This document shows positions 7,928-16,704 of a stretch of 64,000 bases of DNA, one piece after another. A program made the translations under genes and the position numbers. The stretch's first letter is position 1. Each line of letters begins with the position of its first letter. Origin of the DNA: Desulfocicer sp963675955 (lineage in GTDB: Bacteria > Desulfobacterota > Desulfobacteria > Desulfobacterales > Desulfobacteraceae); assembly GCA_963675955.2 (NCBI GenBank), contig CAXXVR010000010.1, forward strand, positions 276,525 to 340,524, given 5' to 3'. The notes under the pieces are model-generated. The model was not told the DNA's origin. It saw nothing but the letters and a program-made list of their open reading frames with translations, and did not search any database.

Positions 7928-8686
7928 ATGAGCAGACAACCGTTGATCGCTGGAAACTGGAAAATGTTTAAAACCGGGCCTGAGGCTGTGGCCACCGCAG
8001 AAAAACTGGTACAGCTGGCCGTGGATGTAAAGGACACCGATATAATGATCGCCCCCACATTCCTCTCCCTGCCCCTGGTGAGCCAGTGCATTGCGGGCAG
8101 CGCTGTTAAAACAGGTGCCCAGAATCTGTTTTATGAACCGCAGGGGGCCTTTACAGGTGAGGTATCCGCAAAGATGATCAAAGCTGCCGGTGCCGACTAT
8201 GTCATCATCGGGCACTCGGAACGTCGACAATACTTCCATGAAACTGATGCAGATATTTCAAGGAAGATAAAAGCAGCATTTGAGGCTGACCTGATTCCCA
8301 TTTTATGCATCGGAGAAACCGACGCTGAAAAAAAAGCAGAAAAGACGTTTTCTGTGCTTGACAAACAGATTCGAAATGGGTTAAAAGAGTTTCGTTCTTC
8401 CGATGAGGTGAACGGCCTTGTCATTGCCTACGAACCCGTATGGGCCATTGGAACCGGCAATGTGGCAACGCCGGATGAGGTTGAAAACACCCATCGTTAT
8501 GTACGGTCTTTGATAACGGATATTTTTGGAAAAACGCTTGCAAATGCAACCAGGATACTATATGGTGGTTCGGTCAAGCCAGACAACGTCTCAACCCTGA
8601 TGTCCAGGGATAATATAGACGGTGCACTGGTGGGTGGAGCAAGTCTTGATGCAGATACTTTCATTAAAATAATTAAATATGATTGA
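7928..8686 (+). CDS. tpiA: Triosephosphate isomerase
   Basis: TpiA interconverts dihydroxyacetone phosphate and glyceraldehyde 3-phosphate in glycolysis and gluconeogenesis. Catalytic motifs are intact: AGNWKMFK (Lys), IIGHSERR (His) and AYEPVWAIGTG (Glu), plus the phosphate-binding ILYGGSVKPDN. The 252-residue length is normal. The gene is followed after 6 bases by secG, a pairing common in bacteria. Confidence 0.97.
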   Translation: MSRQPLIAGNWKMFKTGPEAVATAEKLVQLAVDVKDTDIMIAPTFLSLPLVSQCIAGSAVKTGAQNLFYEPQGAFTGEVSAKMIKAAGADYVIIGHSERRQYFHETDADISRKIKAAFEADLIPILCIGETDAEKKAEKTFSVLDKQIRNGLKEFRSSDEVNGLVIAYEPVWAIGTGNVATPDEVENTHRYVRSLITDIFGKTLANATRILYGGSVKPDNVSTLMSRDNIDGALVGGASLDADTFIKIIKYD

Positions 8687-8692
8687 TAACTT

Positions 8693-9001
8693 ATGACAAC
8701 TGTAATTCTCTCAATCCATGTAATTGCCAGTGTTCTTTTGGTTCTCATTGTTCTTCTCCAGACAGGAAAGGGCGCAGATATGGGGGCCTCCTTTGGCGGC
8801 GGGTCCAGCCAGACACTGTTTGGAAGTTCCGGTCCGGCAACGGTACTGGGAAAAATAACAACCGGGGTTGCCGTTATCTTCATGCTGACGTCCCTGACCC
8901 TTGCCTACACGGCAGGACATCGGGCCGACAAGAGCATCATGACGAATGTATCAGCACCCGTTCAAACACAAGCACCGGTATCAACAGACAGCAGCAACTG
9001 A
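8693..9001 (+). CDS. secG: Preprotein translocase subunit SecG
   Basis: SecG is the small accessory subunit of the SecYEG protein-export channel in the inner membrane. The 102-residue product has two hydrophobic helices (about residues 4-22 and 53-72) joined by the conserved cytoplasmic loop LLQTGKGADMGASFGGGSSQTLFGS. The C-terminal tail is Thr/Gln/Ser rich. Its stop codon is 13 bases before tRNA-Leu, so the tRNA may be co-transcribed. Confidence 0.95.
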   Translation: MTTVILSIHVIASVLLVLIVLLQTGKGADMGASFGGGSSQTLFGSSGPATVLGKITTGVAVIFMLTSLTLAYTAGHRADKSIMTNVSAPVQTQAPVSTDSSN

Positions 9002-9014
9002 ATATAAGGATTAT

Positions 9015-9099
9015 GCCGAAGTGGTGGAATAGGTAGACACGCACGCTTGAGGGGCGTGTGGGGCGACCCGTGGGAGTTCAAGTCTCCCCTTCGGCACCA
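9015..9099 (+). tRNA. tRNA-Leu (anticodon GAG)
   Basis: The acceptor arms GCCGAAG and CTTCGGC pair perfectly. The anticodon arm ACGC-TTGAGGG-GCGT gives anticodon GAG, which reads CUU/CUC leucine codons. A long variable arm typical of a class II tRNA is present, followed by the T arm (GGGAGTTCAAGTCTCCC). The CCA end is encoded (9097-9099). It lies just after secG and before a terminator. Confidence 0.96.
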
Positions 9100-9104
9100 C
9101 ATAT

Positions 9105-9146
9105 AAAAAAAAAGCCGCATACATTTAGATGTATGTGGCTTTTTTT
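9105..9146 (+). terminator. Rho-independent terminator after tRNA-Leu
   Basis: GCCGCATACAT (9114-9124) pairs with ATGTATGTGGC (9129-9139) around a TTAG loop. The stem is flanked by an A-run before it and a T-run after it. It ends the tpiA-secG-tRNA-Leu unit and, with the symmetric A and T runs, may work in both directions. Confidence 0.88.
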
Positions 9147-9239
9147 GTTTAATGAAAAAGCGTTTTGGAGATAAACCCCAGCATCCCATACCCATTTTTA
9201 CCTTGATTTACACCTTTTTATGATTATAATAACTCAATT

Positions 9240-10985
9240 ATGACTGAAACACATGAAAACATACCAGACCCCCGGAAAATAGAAAAAGAGCTTGGCGAAT
9301 TTCTCAACAAGAAATTTGGTGGAAAAGTTAAGGTGTTTTCTCCGTCCATGTTGCCCCAGGAAGATAAAACCACCGGGGGAACAAGTGGCTTAAAAAAAGA
9401 CCAGGTACTTGATTTTGCCATCACGCCATCAGAATTGATCGCCTATCTTGATCAGTATGTGGTGCGCCAGAAACGTGCCAAATCCGTACTGGCCACTAAA
9501 ATATGCACCCATTTCAACCGCATACGTCACCTGAACCGGAATCCGGAATCCAATGGCAGCATCACCGGAAACATAAAGGCAAATATTCTCATGCTGGGTC
9601 CCACCGGGGTGGGAAAAACCTATCTTATAAAACTCATTGCCAGAAAGATAGGGGTACCCTTTGTCAAGGGAGATGCCACCAAATTCTCCGAAACCGGATA
9701 TGTGGGCGGTGATGTGGAAGACCTCATCCGGGATCTGGTCAAAGAGGCCAACGATGACATTGAACTGGCCCAGTACGGCATTGTCTACATAGATGAAATT
9801 GACAAAATTGCCGCATCCCGCCATCTGCACGGGGCAGACATTTCCCGGGCCGGGGTCCAGAGGGCACTTTTAAAGCCCATGGAAGAAACCGAGGTGAATC
9901 TGAAGGTTCCCCACGACCCGGTGTCCATGATGCAGGAACTGGACAGTTTCCAGAAAACCGGCAAACGCACCAAAAAAAGTGTCAACACCGCCAATATTCT
10001 CTTTATTGTCAGCGGAGCCTTTTCCGGATTGTCTGAAATTGTACAGAAACGCATTTCCAGCCAGTCCATCGGATTTGGCGCTGAACTGTCACGCGAGATA
10101 CCGGAAAATGAACTTTTAAATGCCCTCAAAACCGAAGACCTGCTTAAATTTGGATTTGAATCTGAATTCATCGGACGACTCCCGGTGCGATCGGTGTTGG
10201 AATCTCTTACCCAGAAAGATCTCTACGACATTTTAAGAATGCCCAACAATCCCGTTATCCTTGGTAAACGTCTGGACTTTGCCGCCTATGGCATTGAGGC
10301 CGTTTTCACCGAAGATGCCCTGGAAAAATTTGCTGAACTTGCCTTCCTGGAAAACACCGGGGCAAGGGGTCTTGTCAGTGTGCTTGAGGAATCCCTGATT
10401 CCCTTTGAAGAATCTCTGCCCGCCTCCGGCGTTACCCGCTTTACCATCACACCGGAAGTGGTAACTGCCCCGGAAGTCTACCTTGAAAAATGCATATCTC
10501 CTGATCACAGGGCCGAGTTTGACCTTGCACACAAGGCGGCCCGAAACCGGGAAAAAGCCTTTATTGAGAACTACATAACCCTAAATCAGAAAACCCTTTC
10601 AAGCGAACACGGCATTGTCTTAACCCCCCAGCGCAATGCATTGGTTGCCGAATATTTCTGCCGTCACATCACAGAACTTGGCACAGCGGTGGGGCAGATA
10701 AAAATCCATTACGAATCCGTAAAAGATATAGAATTAAACTTTTTCAAAGAATATGATCTGAACATTGTTTTTGAGGAAGATGCCATAGATTTTCTTATAG
10801 AACAGTTCATCTCAAATGACATCACATCAGAGGAAATCATGGCTAAACTGTACAATGATTTTCACGATGGACTGAGCCTTATTCGTCAGAAATCCGACAA
10901 AAACAGATTTTTCATTTCCAGGCAGGCATTGGTGGAACATGAAAATTTTCTGGAAAACCTCATCAGGAAAGAGATATCATCATGA
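9240..10985 (+). CDS. ClpX-like AAA+ ATPase without zinc-binding domain and with a C-terminal extension
   Basis: The AAA+ core resembles the ClpX unfoldase: Walker A GPTGVGKT near residue 120, Walker B YIDEIDKIA, RALLKPMEE, EFIGRLPV and sensor 2 NTGARGL. SIGFGAEL is present and matches the IGF loop with which ClpX docks on ClpP, so it may feed a protease. Two features are unlike ClpX: there is no N-terminal Cys4 zinc domain, and the protein is 581 residues instead of about 420. The extra C-terminal part seems to repeat the small AAA lid: YGIEAVFTEDALEKF in the first copy and YDLNIVFEEDAIDFL in the second. The stop overlaps the start of ahbC (ATGA), which couples it to heme synthesis genes. 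Its substrate is unknown. Confidence 0.85.
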   Translation: MTETHENIPDPRKIEKELGEFLNKKFGGKVKVFSPSMLPQEDKTTGGTSGLKKDQVLDFAITPSELIAYLDQYVVRQKRAKSVLATKICTHFNRIRHLNRNPESNGSITGNIKANILMLGPTGVGKTYLIKLIARKIGVPFVKGDATKFSETGYVGGDVEDLIRDLVKEANDDIELAQYGIVYIDEIDKIAASRHLHGADISRAGVQRALLKPMEETEVNLKVPHDPVSMMQELDSFQKTGKRTKKSVNTANILFIVSGAFSGLSEIVQKRISSQSIGFGAELSREIPENELLNALKTEDLLKFGFESEFIGRLPVRSVLESLTQKDLYDILRMPNNPVILGKRLDFAAYGIEAVFTEDALEKFAELAFLENTGARGLVSVLEESLIPFEESLPASGVTRFTITPEVVTAPEVYLEKCISPDHRAEFDLAHKAARNREKAFIENYITLNQKTLSSEHGIVLTPQRNALVAEYFCRHITELGTAVGQIKIHYESVKDIELNFFKEYDLNIVFEEDAIDFLIEQFISNDITSEEIMAKLYNDFHDGLSLIRQKSDKNRFFISRQALVEHENFLENLIRKEISS

Positions 10986-12190
10986 TTGGAATTTCAAAGC
11001 TGTACTGCGCCACTGTGGAACCTTCGGATACCCTGCGTTACTCCCGGGAATCGGGGCAGCTGCCCTCCCATCTGCTTCAGTTCTCCGCAGATAAAAAGCC
11101 GGTGGTGGTATGGAATATGACCAGACGCTGTAATTTAAGGTGCGTACACTGTTATGCACAATCCGAAGACATCTCCTACAAAAATGAACTTAACCATGAA
11201 CAAAGCCTCAAAATGATTGATGATCTGGCTGCCTTCGGGGTACCGGTAATCCTGTTTTCCGGTGGAGAACCCCTGGTCCATCCACGTCTTGCCGAATATG
11301 CCGAATATGCCGTAAAAAAAGGTATGCGGGCCGTGATTTCCACCAACGGTACCCTCATTACCGCAGAAAAGGCCAAAGTACTAAAGGAGATTGGTCTCTC
11401 CTATGTGGGCATCAGTCTGGACGGGCTGGAAGAAACCCATGATAAGTTCAGGGGGATGAAGGGTGCCTTCAAGAAGGCCATGCAGGGCATTAAAAATTGC
11501 CAGGCAGCGGGCATCAAGGTGGGTCTTCGGTTCACCATCAACAAACGAAATGTCCATGAAATTCCAGGAATTTTTGATCTGCTTGAAAAAATGGATATCC
11601 CCCGAGCCTGTTTTTATCATCTGGTATACTCGGGCCGGGGTTCTGACATTGCCAAGGAAGATCTGGACCACCAGGAAACCAGAGACACCCTGGATCTGAT
11701 CATGAAACGAACCCGGGATCTCCATGACAGAAACAAACCCAAAGAGATTCTCACCGTGGACAACCACGCCGACGGTCCCTATCTGTATATGAAACTTCTT
11801 GATGAAGACCCGGAACGAGCAGCTGAGGTGCTGGAACTTTTGCAGATGAATGAAGGAAACAACTCCGGCAGGGGCTTTGGCTGCATCAGCTGGGACGGTG
11901 AGGTTCACCCCGATCAGTTCTGGCGGGAAAAGAGCCTTGGAAATATCAAGGAACGACCTTTTTCCGAAATATGGACAGACACCACCAATGAATTTCTCAT
12001 GAAAATGAAGGATAAGAAAAATCACGTGGGTGGCCGGTGCAAAGAATGTCGATGGCTTCCCATATGTGCCGGTAATTTCAGGGCCAGGGCTGAATCCATA
12101 AAAGGTGATCCCTGGGATGAAGATCCAGCCTGTTACCTCACCGATGAAGAGATCAAAAAAACCGCCGAAGATTTAAAAAAGGAGAGTTGA
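10982..12190 (+). CDS. ahbC: Radical SAM enzyme AhbC of the siroheme-dependent heme pathway
   Basis: AhbC converts 12,18-didecarboxysiroheme to Fe-coproporphyrin III by removing two acetate side chains, in the alternative heme pathway of sulfate reducers and archaea. The radical SAM cluster motif CNLRCVHC lies at residues 50-57, followed by the SAM-binding FSGGEPL. A second cysteine cluster near the C-terminus (CKECRWLPIC) is SPASM-like and may hold an auxiliary iron-sulfur cluster. The N-terminus MIGISKLYC and length of 402 residues fit AhbC. Placement next to hemB and ahbD supports the role. No ahbA or ahbB is in this window. Confidence 0.9.
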   Translation: MIGISKLYCATVEPSDTLRYSRESGQLPSHLLQFSADKKPVVVWNMTRRCNLRCVHCYAQSEDISYKNELNHEQSLKMIDDLAAFGVPVILFSGGEPLVHPRLAEYAEYAVKKGMRAVISTNGTLITAEKAKVLKEIGLSYVGISLDGLEETHDKFRGMKGAFKKAMQGIKNCQAAGIKVGLRFTINKRNVHEIPGIFDLLEKMDIPRACFYHLVYSGRGSDIAKEDLDHQETRDTLDLIMKRTRDLHDRNKPKEILTVDNHADGPYLYMKLLDEDPERAAEVLELLQMNEGNNSGRGFGCISWDGEVHPDQFWREKSLGNIKERPFSEIWTDTTNEFLMKMKDKKNHVGGRCKECRWLPICAGNFRARAESIKGDPWDEDPACYLTDEEIKKTAEDLKKES

Positions 12191-12192
12191 TC

Positions 12193-13167
12193 ATGCTGTT
12201 TCCTGAATACAGACCCAGAAGATTAAGGGAAAAAGAAGCGTTCAGACGAATGATCCGGGAAACCAGTCTTTCCGTTGATGATTTCATACTGCCGCTGTTT
12301 GCCGTGGAGGGAAAGGGCATAAAAACCCCCATTGCACCCCTGCCCGGTCAGTTTCATCTCTCGTGTGACAACCTTGTAAAGGTAGTCAAAGAAGCTGCTG
12401 ATTTAAATATTCCCGCAGTGATGCTCTTTGGTCTTCCCGGCAGCAAAGATCCCCTGGGAACCCAGGCCTATGCAAAGGACGGCATCGTTCAGAGGGCCAT
12501 TAAAACTGTTAAAGACGCACTTCCGGACATGACCATACTCACAGATGTGTGTCTATGCCAGTACACCGACCACGGCCATTGCGGCATGGTGGAAAAGGGA
12601 AAGGTAGACAATGACGCTACCCTGGATCTTCTGGCCCGGACTGCCCTGTCCCATGTAAAGGCCGGTGCCGACATGGTGGCCCCTTCAGATATGATGGATG
12701 GCCGCATTGCCGAGATAAGGGGCACACTGGATGATGAAGGGTATTCACACATTCCCATTATGTCCTATGCCGTAAAATACGCATCTGCCTTTTATGGTCC
12801 CTTCAGAAGCGCAGCGGACTCCACTCCCCAATTCGGAGATAGAAGAAGCTATCAGATGGACCCGGCAAATGCCCTGGAAGCGGTACGGGAAGCCACCATG
12901 GATGTGGAAGAAGGTGCTGACATCATCATGGTCAAGCCTGCCCTGCCCTACCTGGATATCCTTGCACGGCTGAAACAGGAAATTGACCTGCCCCTGGCTG
13001 CCTACAACGTCAGCGGTGAATATTCCATGATCAAGGCGGCAGAAATGATGGGATGGGTGGACGGCATCAAGGTGATCATGGAGACCCTGCTGTCCATCAA
13101 GCGGGCCGGAGCTGACACCATCTTAACCTACGCTGCAATGGAAGCGGCAAGGGAACTGGGACGATGA
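12193..13167 (+). CDS. hemB: Delta-aminolevulinic acid dehydratase (porphobilinogen synthase)
   Basis: HemB joins two 5-aminolevulinate molecules to porphobilinogen, the shared early step for heme, siroheme and cobalamin. Conserved segments include DVCLCQYTDHGHCG, APSDMMDGR, SYAVKYASAFYGPFR, DIIMVKPALPYLD and YNVSGEYSM; the Schiff-base lysines lie in VKYASAF and VKPALPY. I chose ATG 12193 because AAGGAGAG is 7 bases upstream; a TTG at 12187 is the other option. It sits between ahbC and ahbD, overlapping ahbD by 4 bases. Confidence 0.96.
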   Translation: MLFPEYRPRRLREKEAFRRMIRETSLSVDDFILPLFAVEGKGIKTPIAPLPGQFHLSCDNLVKVVKEAADLNIPAVMLFGLPGSKDPLGTQAYAKDGIVQRAIKTVKDALPDMTILTDVCLCQYTDHGHCGMVEKGKVDNDATLDLLARTALSHVKAGADMVAPSDMMDGRIAEIRGTLDDEGYSHIPIMSYAVKYASAFYGPFRSAADSTPQFGDRRSYQMDPANALEAVREATMDVEEGADIIMVKPALPYLDILARLKQEIDLPLAAYNVSGEYSMIKAAEMMGWVDGIKVIMETLLSIKRAGADTILTYAAMEAARELGR

Positions 13168-14267
13168 CAAATCAACATCCCCATGGCGGGGGACATCCCG
13201 GTGGTGGGCATGGCACAAAGAACGCCATCCGCCTTGTTGCCTGGGAAACGACAAGACGCTGCAATCTGGCATGTGTTCATTGTCGGGCTGCAGCAGAAGA
13301 TCATGTATATGAAAATGAACTGGACACCAAGGCTGCCTTTAAACTTCTGGACCAGATCCGGGAAACCGGCCAGCCCATTGTTATCCTCACCGGGGGTGAA
13401 CCCCTTTTAAGACCGGATATATTTGACATTGCCGCCCATGGCACAAAAATCGGCTTACGAATGGTCATGGCACCCAACGGCACCCTGATCACGGCTGAAA
13501 ATGCCCGGCAAATGAAAGACTCCGGCATCAAGCGCATCAGCATCAGCCTGGACGGCTCCACCGCAGAGGGGCATGATACCTTCCGTGGGGTTAAGGGAGC
13601 CTTTGCAGGTGCCCTTAACGGCATTGAACACGCAAAATCCGTGGGACTAGATTTCCAAATCAACACCACCATCACCAAAAGTAATCTGGATGAAATCCCG
13701 AAAATTCTCTCCCTGGCAGAATCTCTGGGAGCCGTGGCCCATCATATTTTCCTGCTTGTCCCCACGGGCCGGGGAAAATATATTGTGGACCAGGAAATTG
13801 ATGCCCGGGAGTACGAGAAAACCCTGAACTGGTTCTATGACCAGCGGGATAAAACATCCCTGCAGTTAAAGGCCACCTGTGCCCCCCACTACTACCGGAT
13901 TCTGCGACAGCGTGCAAAGGAAGATGGTGAAAAAGTCACCTTTGAGTCCCATGGCCTGGACGCCGTCACCCGGGGATGTCTTGCCGGAACAGGCTTTTGT
14001 TTTATCAGCCATACCGGAGAGGTGCAGACCTGCGGATTTCTGGATGTGCTGTGCGGGGATATCACAAAGAATACCTTTAAAGAGGTGTGGGAAAATTCCG
14101 AGGTTTTTAACAAACTTAGAAATTTTGATAACCTGGAGGGGAAATGCGGCATCTGTGAATACAGAAAAGTATGCGGCGGCTGCAGGGCCCGTGCCTTTGA
14201 GGCCACAGGAAACTACCTTGCCCAGGAACCGCTTTGTACCTATCAGCCCCCGGGACAAAATAAATAA
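13164..14267 (+). CDS. ahbD: Radical SAM heme synthase AhbD
   Basis: AhbD oxidatively decarboxylates two propionates of Fe-coproporphyrin III to the vinyl groups of heme b, the last step of the siroheme-dependent route. The cluster motif CNLACVHC is at residues 33-40, with LTGGEPLLR after it. The C-terminal cysteines CGICEYRKVCGGC form the SPASM-type auxiliary site. The extreme N-terminus is His/Gly rich (HPHGGGHPGGGHG), which could bind metal. Length 367 residues. AhbC and AhbD are similar enough that the exact assignment rests on N-terminal features and gene order. A terminator follows at once. Confidence 0.88.
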   Translation: MTNQHPHGGGHPGGGHGTKNAIRLVAWETTRRCNLACVHCRAAAEDHVYENELDTKAAFKLLDQIRETGQPIVILTGGEPLLRPDIFDIAAHGTKIGLRMVMAPNGTLITAENARQMKDSGIKRISISLDGSTAEGHDTFRGVKGAFAGALNGIEHAKSVGLDFQINTTITKSNLDEIPKILSLAESLGAVAHHIFLLVPTGRGKYIVDQEIDAREYEKTLNWFYDQRDKTSLQLKATCAPHYYRILRQRAKEDGEKVTFESHGLDAVTRGCLAGTGFCFISHTGEVQTCGFLDVLCGDITKNTFKEVWENSEVFNKLRNFDNLEGKCGICEYRKVCGGCRARAFEATGNYLAQEPLCTYQPPGQNK

Positions 14268-14271
14268 AAAC

Positions 14272-14318
14272 AATGCCGGAGATGAACACGACATATTCAT
14301 CTCCGGCATTATTTTTTT
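14272..14318 (+). terminator. Rho-independent terminator after ahbD
   Basis: AATGCCGGAGATGAA (14272-14286) pairs with TTCATCTCCGGCATT (14296-14310), a perfect 15-bp stem, and a T7 run follows. It closes the clpX-like-ahbC-hemB-ahbD operon. Confidence 0.92.
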
Positions 14319-14389
14319 ATGTGAAAAGGTAGCCTTCAAGTCTGCCTCAGCAGAGAGTCCCCCCCGATGGAATAGGAACCGGCCAGCTA
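14319..14389 (-). repeat. Half copy of the GC-hairpin intergenic repeat
   Basis: Read on the minus strand, this stretch has the pieces CCGGTTCCTATT, a run of seven G, CTCTGCTGA, TTGAAGGCTACC and TTTTCA.ATAAAA in the same order as the right halves of the elements near 28.3 and 63.2 kb. The left half is missing. It begins at the stop codon of the phosphofructokinase gene (14387-14389), so it forms that gene's 3' untranslated region. Confidence 0.75.
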
Positions 14390-16477
14390 CCGGATGGCAT
14401 TCAAAGTAAGCGTAATGGGCCGATTCTCATCCCCATCTTCCACCAGCGCAATGGGACGTGGTTTTCGATAATGATCCCCACCCGCATCGGCGGCCATCCA
14501 CTTCTCCCGCAACTGCTTGAGCACCTTAAAAGCATTTGAATCCAGCTCCACAATGCTTTTTTCCATGACCAGAGCCAATTTTCCCTTGCGTTCTTCAAGG
14601 TGCATCAACCGGGCAATGGGAATACCAAGGGGTTCCCACCTGGACATTTCATATTCCAGATTCTTGATAACCGCCATCTGCCCGGTGGCACCGTTGGCAA
14701 TGAGACTGAAGGCGGTGAGTCCCAGATTATAGGTGTAATTGCAGTCAAACCGGGTGGGGTTGGTTCCTCTGCCGTCATACCCGTAAAAATGATTCTGGGT
14801 TTTAAAGTTGGGTACCGATTTTTTATAGATGGTATTTACGGCTCCGGGAATCGTATCATCCGGGGAAAGCAGCCCGGCATCTTCCAGGGCAGCCCGAAGG
14901 GTTTTCATGGAAATAATGGTGTTTTTTACAATTAAATGCCCGGTTTCATCATAATTTTTGAACAGCACCCGTCCATACGTATCGGCATCAAGGCCACCCT
15001 CCACCATGATCTGTCTGTAAATATCCGGAGCAATACCCACCTTGTAAATACCCTTTTCCTTGAGAATATCCAGGTAATCCTTGACCATGTCCATGATAAT
15101 CTTTTCTGTCTTTACCTGGGAAAACTGGAAGTTACCGTGGGTGTCCCGCTCCACCAGAAGCCCCTCCTGAAAAAAGGAGGGCAGATCGTTGAACAACTCA
15201 TCATCCCGGGCATTCCAGATGGGGGAGGCTTCTTTTTCACTGATTCCCCGGGACAGCCGCCGCAGATAGTCAAGCTTTGCGTCCAGACTGGGAAAGGATG
15301 CATGGAAATCCAGATCATGGATCTGATTATAGTCACCAATGATGGTGTTGAGCTTAATGATGAAAATCTGAATCTCATTGATGAATTCCAGAACCCCTTC
15401 GGGAATGATCATCACTCCGTAATTTTTTCCATGGGCCGCCCGGCGCACAATGACGTCACAGATCAGCCGGGACAGGTGGCGAAGGGTGATGCCATAGGCC
15501 GTGTAATCCACGGTCCCCTCCTTTTCTGCCGCCCGAATGCGCTCCTGATCCACATAATCGGCAAGATCTTCCCCGATAAGGGTCATATTGGCATGGGTCT
15601 GCAGGGCAGCCTCCAGTGCCAGATGACTTGCCACCCGGCCCATGACCTTGCAGACATGCCAGTATTTAAGATCAGAGCTTGCGTCCGTGCATAAATTGCT
15701 GATGTTATGGGAAAAGGCCCTGGCCGCAGAGTGAAATCCAAAGGAAATGGCACAGAGAGTATCACCGGTTTCCGTGGAGATCTGAATGTCTCCGTCAATG
15801 GTTTTGGGAATACCCAGCACCTGAATACCATCGGATTTAAACGCCTGGGCCATAAAGGCGGCATTGGTATTGGAGTCATCCCCCCCCACAATAACCAGAG
15901 CATCCAGACCCAATTTCTGGCAGGACTTTCTGGAAAGTTTCATTTTTTCCGGAGTATCGATCTTACTTCTACCGGTTTTTATCATGGTAAACCCCCCCAT
16001 GTTTCTATGGGTGTCCACCAGCTCCTTTGTGATCTCCACATACCGGTGTTCCATAATACCGTCAGGACCCAGTATGAAACCAAACACCCTGGAATCGGGA
16101 TTTGCCTTTTTTGCGGCATCAAAGATACCGGCAATCACGTTGTGCCCCCCGGGGGCCGGTCCCCCTGAAAACACAATACCGATGCGCCTTTTTTTCTTTA
16201 AAAAATTCTTATGATCGGCCGTTGCATGGGAGCCGTCCACAAGCTTTTGCACATGATTATCTATAATGTCCGGCAGCTTTTTTCGGGCTTCTGTATTCAT
16301 GGAAAACTGATATTGTTTCTGGGGTTCCAGCACAATGGATTCAGATTTAAACACTTCACATTGTCGGGGCACATAGGCGCGACGGTTCTGGGTTTCCATG
16401 CTGACATCCCCGATGACACGTGAAAGTTCAGGGTGGGTTAAAAGGCTATCAAGATCATTTGTTTTCAGATCATTCAT
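14387..16477 (-). CDS. Pyrophosphate-dependent 6-phosphofructokinase, long form
   Basis: The enzyme interconverts fructose 6-phosphate and fructose 1,6-bisphosphate using PPi, reversibly, and so serves both glycolysis and gluconeogenesis. The 696-residue product is of the long type found in plants and several anaerobes. Visible motifs are IGIVFSGGPAPGGHN (phosphate donor loop), VIVGGDDSNTNA, PKTIDGDI and KVMGRVASHLA. The Asp-Asp in GGDDS is the residue pair associated with PPi rather than ATP use. It starts at ATG 16477 and lies downstream of, and in the same direction as, the ABC transporter, but a hairpin-rich 227-base gap separates them. Confidence 0.93.
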   Translation of the reverse strand: MNDLKTNDLDSLLTHPELSRVIGDVSMETQNRRAYVPRQCEVFKSESIVLEPQKQYQFSMNTEARKKLPDIIDNHVQKLVDGSHATADHKNFLKKKRRIGIVFSGGPAPGGHNVIAGIFDAAKKANPDSRVFGFILGPDGIMEHRYVEITKELVDTHRNMGGFTMIKTGRSKIDTPEKMKLSRKSCQKLGLDALVIVGGDDSNTNAAFMAQAFKSDGIQVLGIPKTIDGDIQISTETGDTLCAISFGFHSAARAFSHNISNLCTDASSDLKYWHVCKVMGRVASHLALEAALQTHANMTLIGEDLADYVDQERIRAAEKEGTVDYTAYGITLRHLSRLICDVIVRRAAHGKNYGVMIIPEGVLEFINEIQIFIIKLNTIIGDYNQIHDLDFHASFPSLDAKLDYLRRLSRGISEKEASPIWNARDDELFNDLPSFFQEGLLVERDTHGNFQFSQVKTEKIIMDMVKDYLDILKEKGIYKVGIAPDIYRQIMVEGGLDADTYGRVLFKNYDETGHLIVKNTIISMKTLRAALEDAGLLSPDDTIPGAVNTIYKKSVPNFKTQNHFYGYDGRGTNPTRFDCNYTYNLGLTAFSLIANGATGQMAVIKNLEYEMSRWEPLGIPIARLMHLEERKGKLALVMEKSIVELDSNAFKVLKQLREKWMAADAGGDHYRKPRPIALVEDGDENRPITLTLNAIR

Positions 16478-16561
16478 GGGTGTTTATCTCTTAAAAAATG
16501 TTGGGATCACGCCATGGGGCAATCCGTCAGGTGACAACTGCACAGGGTCTGGTTATGGGTT

Positions 16562-16592
16562 AAGAAACCAATTACACTGGTATTGATTTCTT
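16562..16592 (-). terminator. Candidate hairpin between ABC transporter operon and phosphofructokinase gene
   Basis: AAGAAACCAAT (16562-16572) and ATTGATTTCTT (16582-16592) form an 11-bp stem with one G-T wobble. It lies downstream of the ABC operon on the minus strand. There is no clear T-run, so its termination strength is uncertain. Confidence 0.4.
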
Positions 16593-16704
16593 TCAAGATT
16601 ACCCATTGCAACCGCCTGGTTTGGTAATAACATCGACCACTCACAAAAGGTCATGTCCCGGTACATGTACACCCCTGAACATCACCCCTGGATATGGAAG
16701 TATT

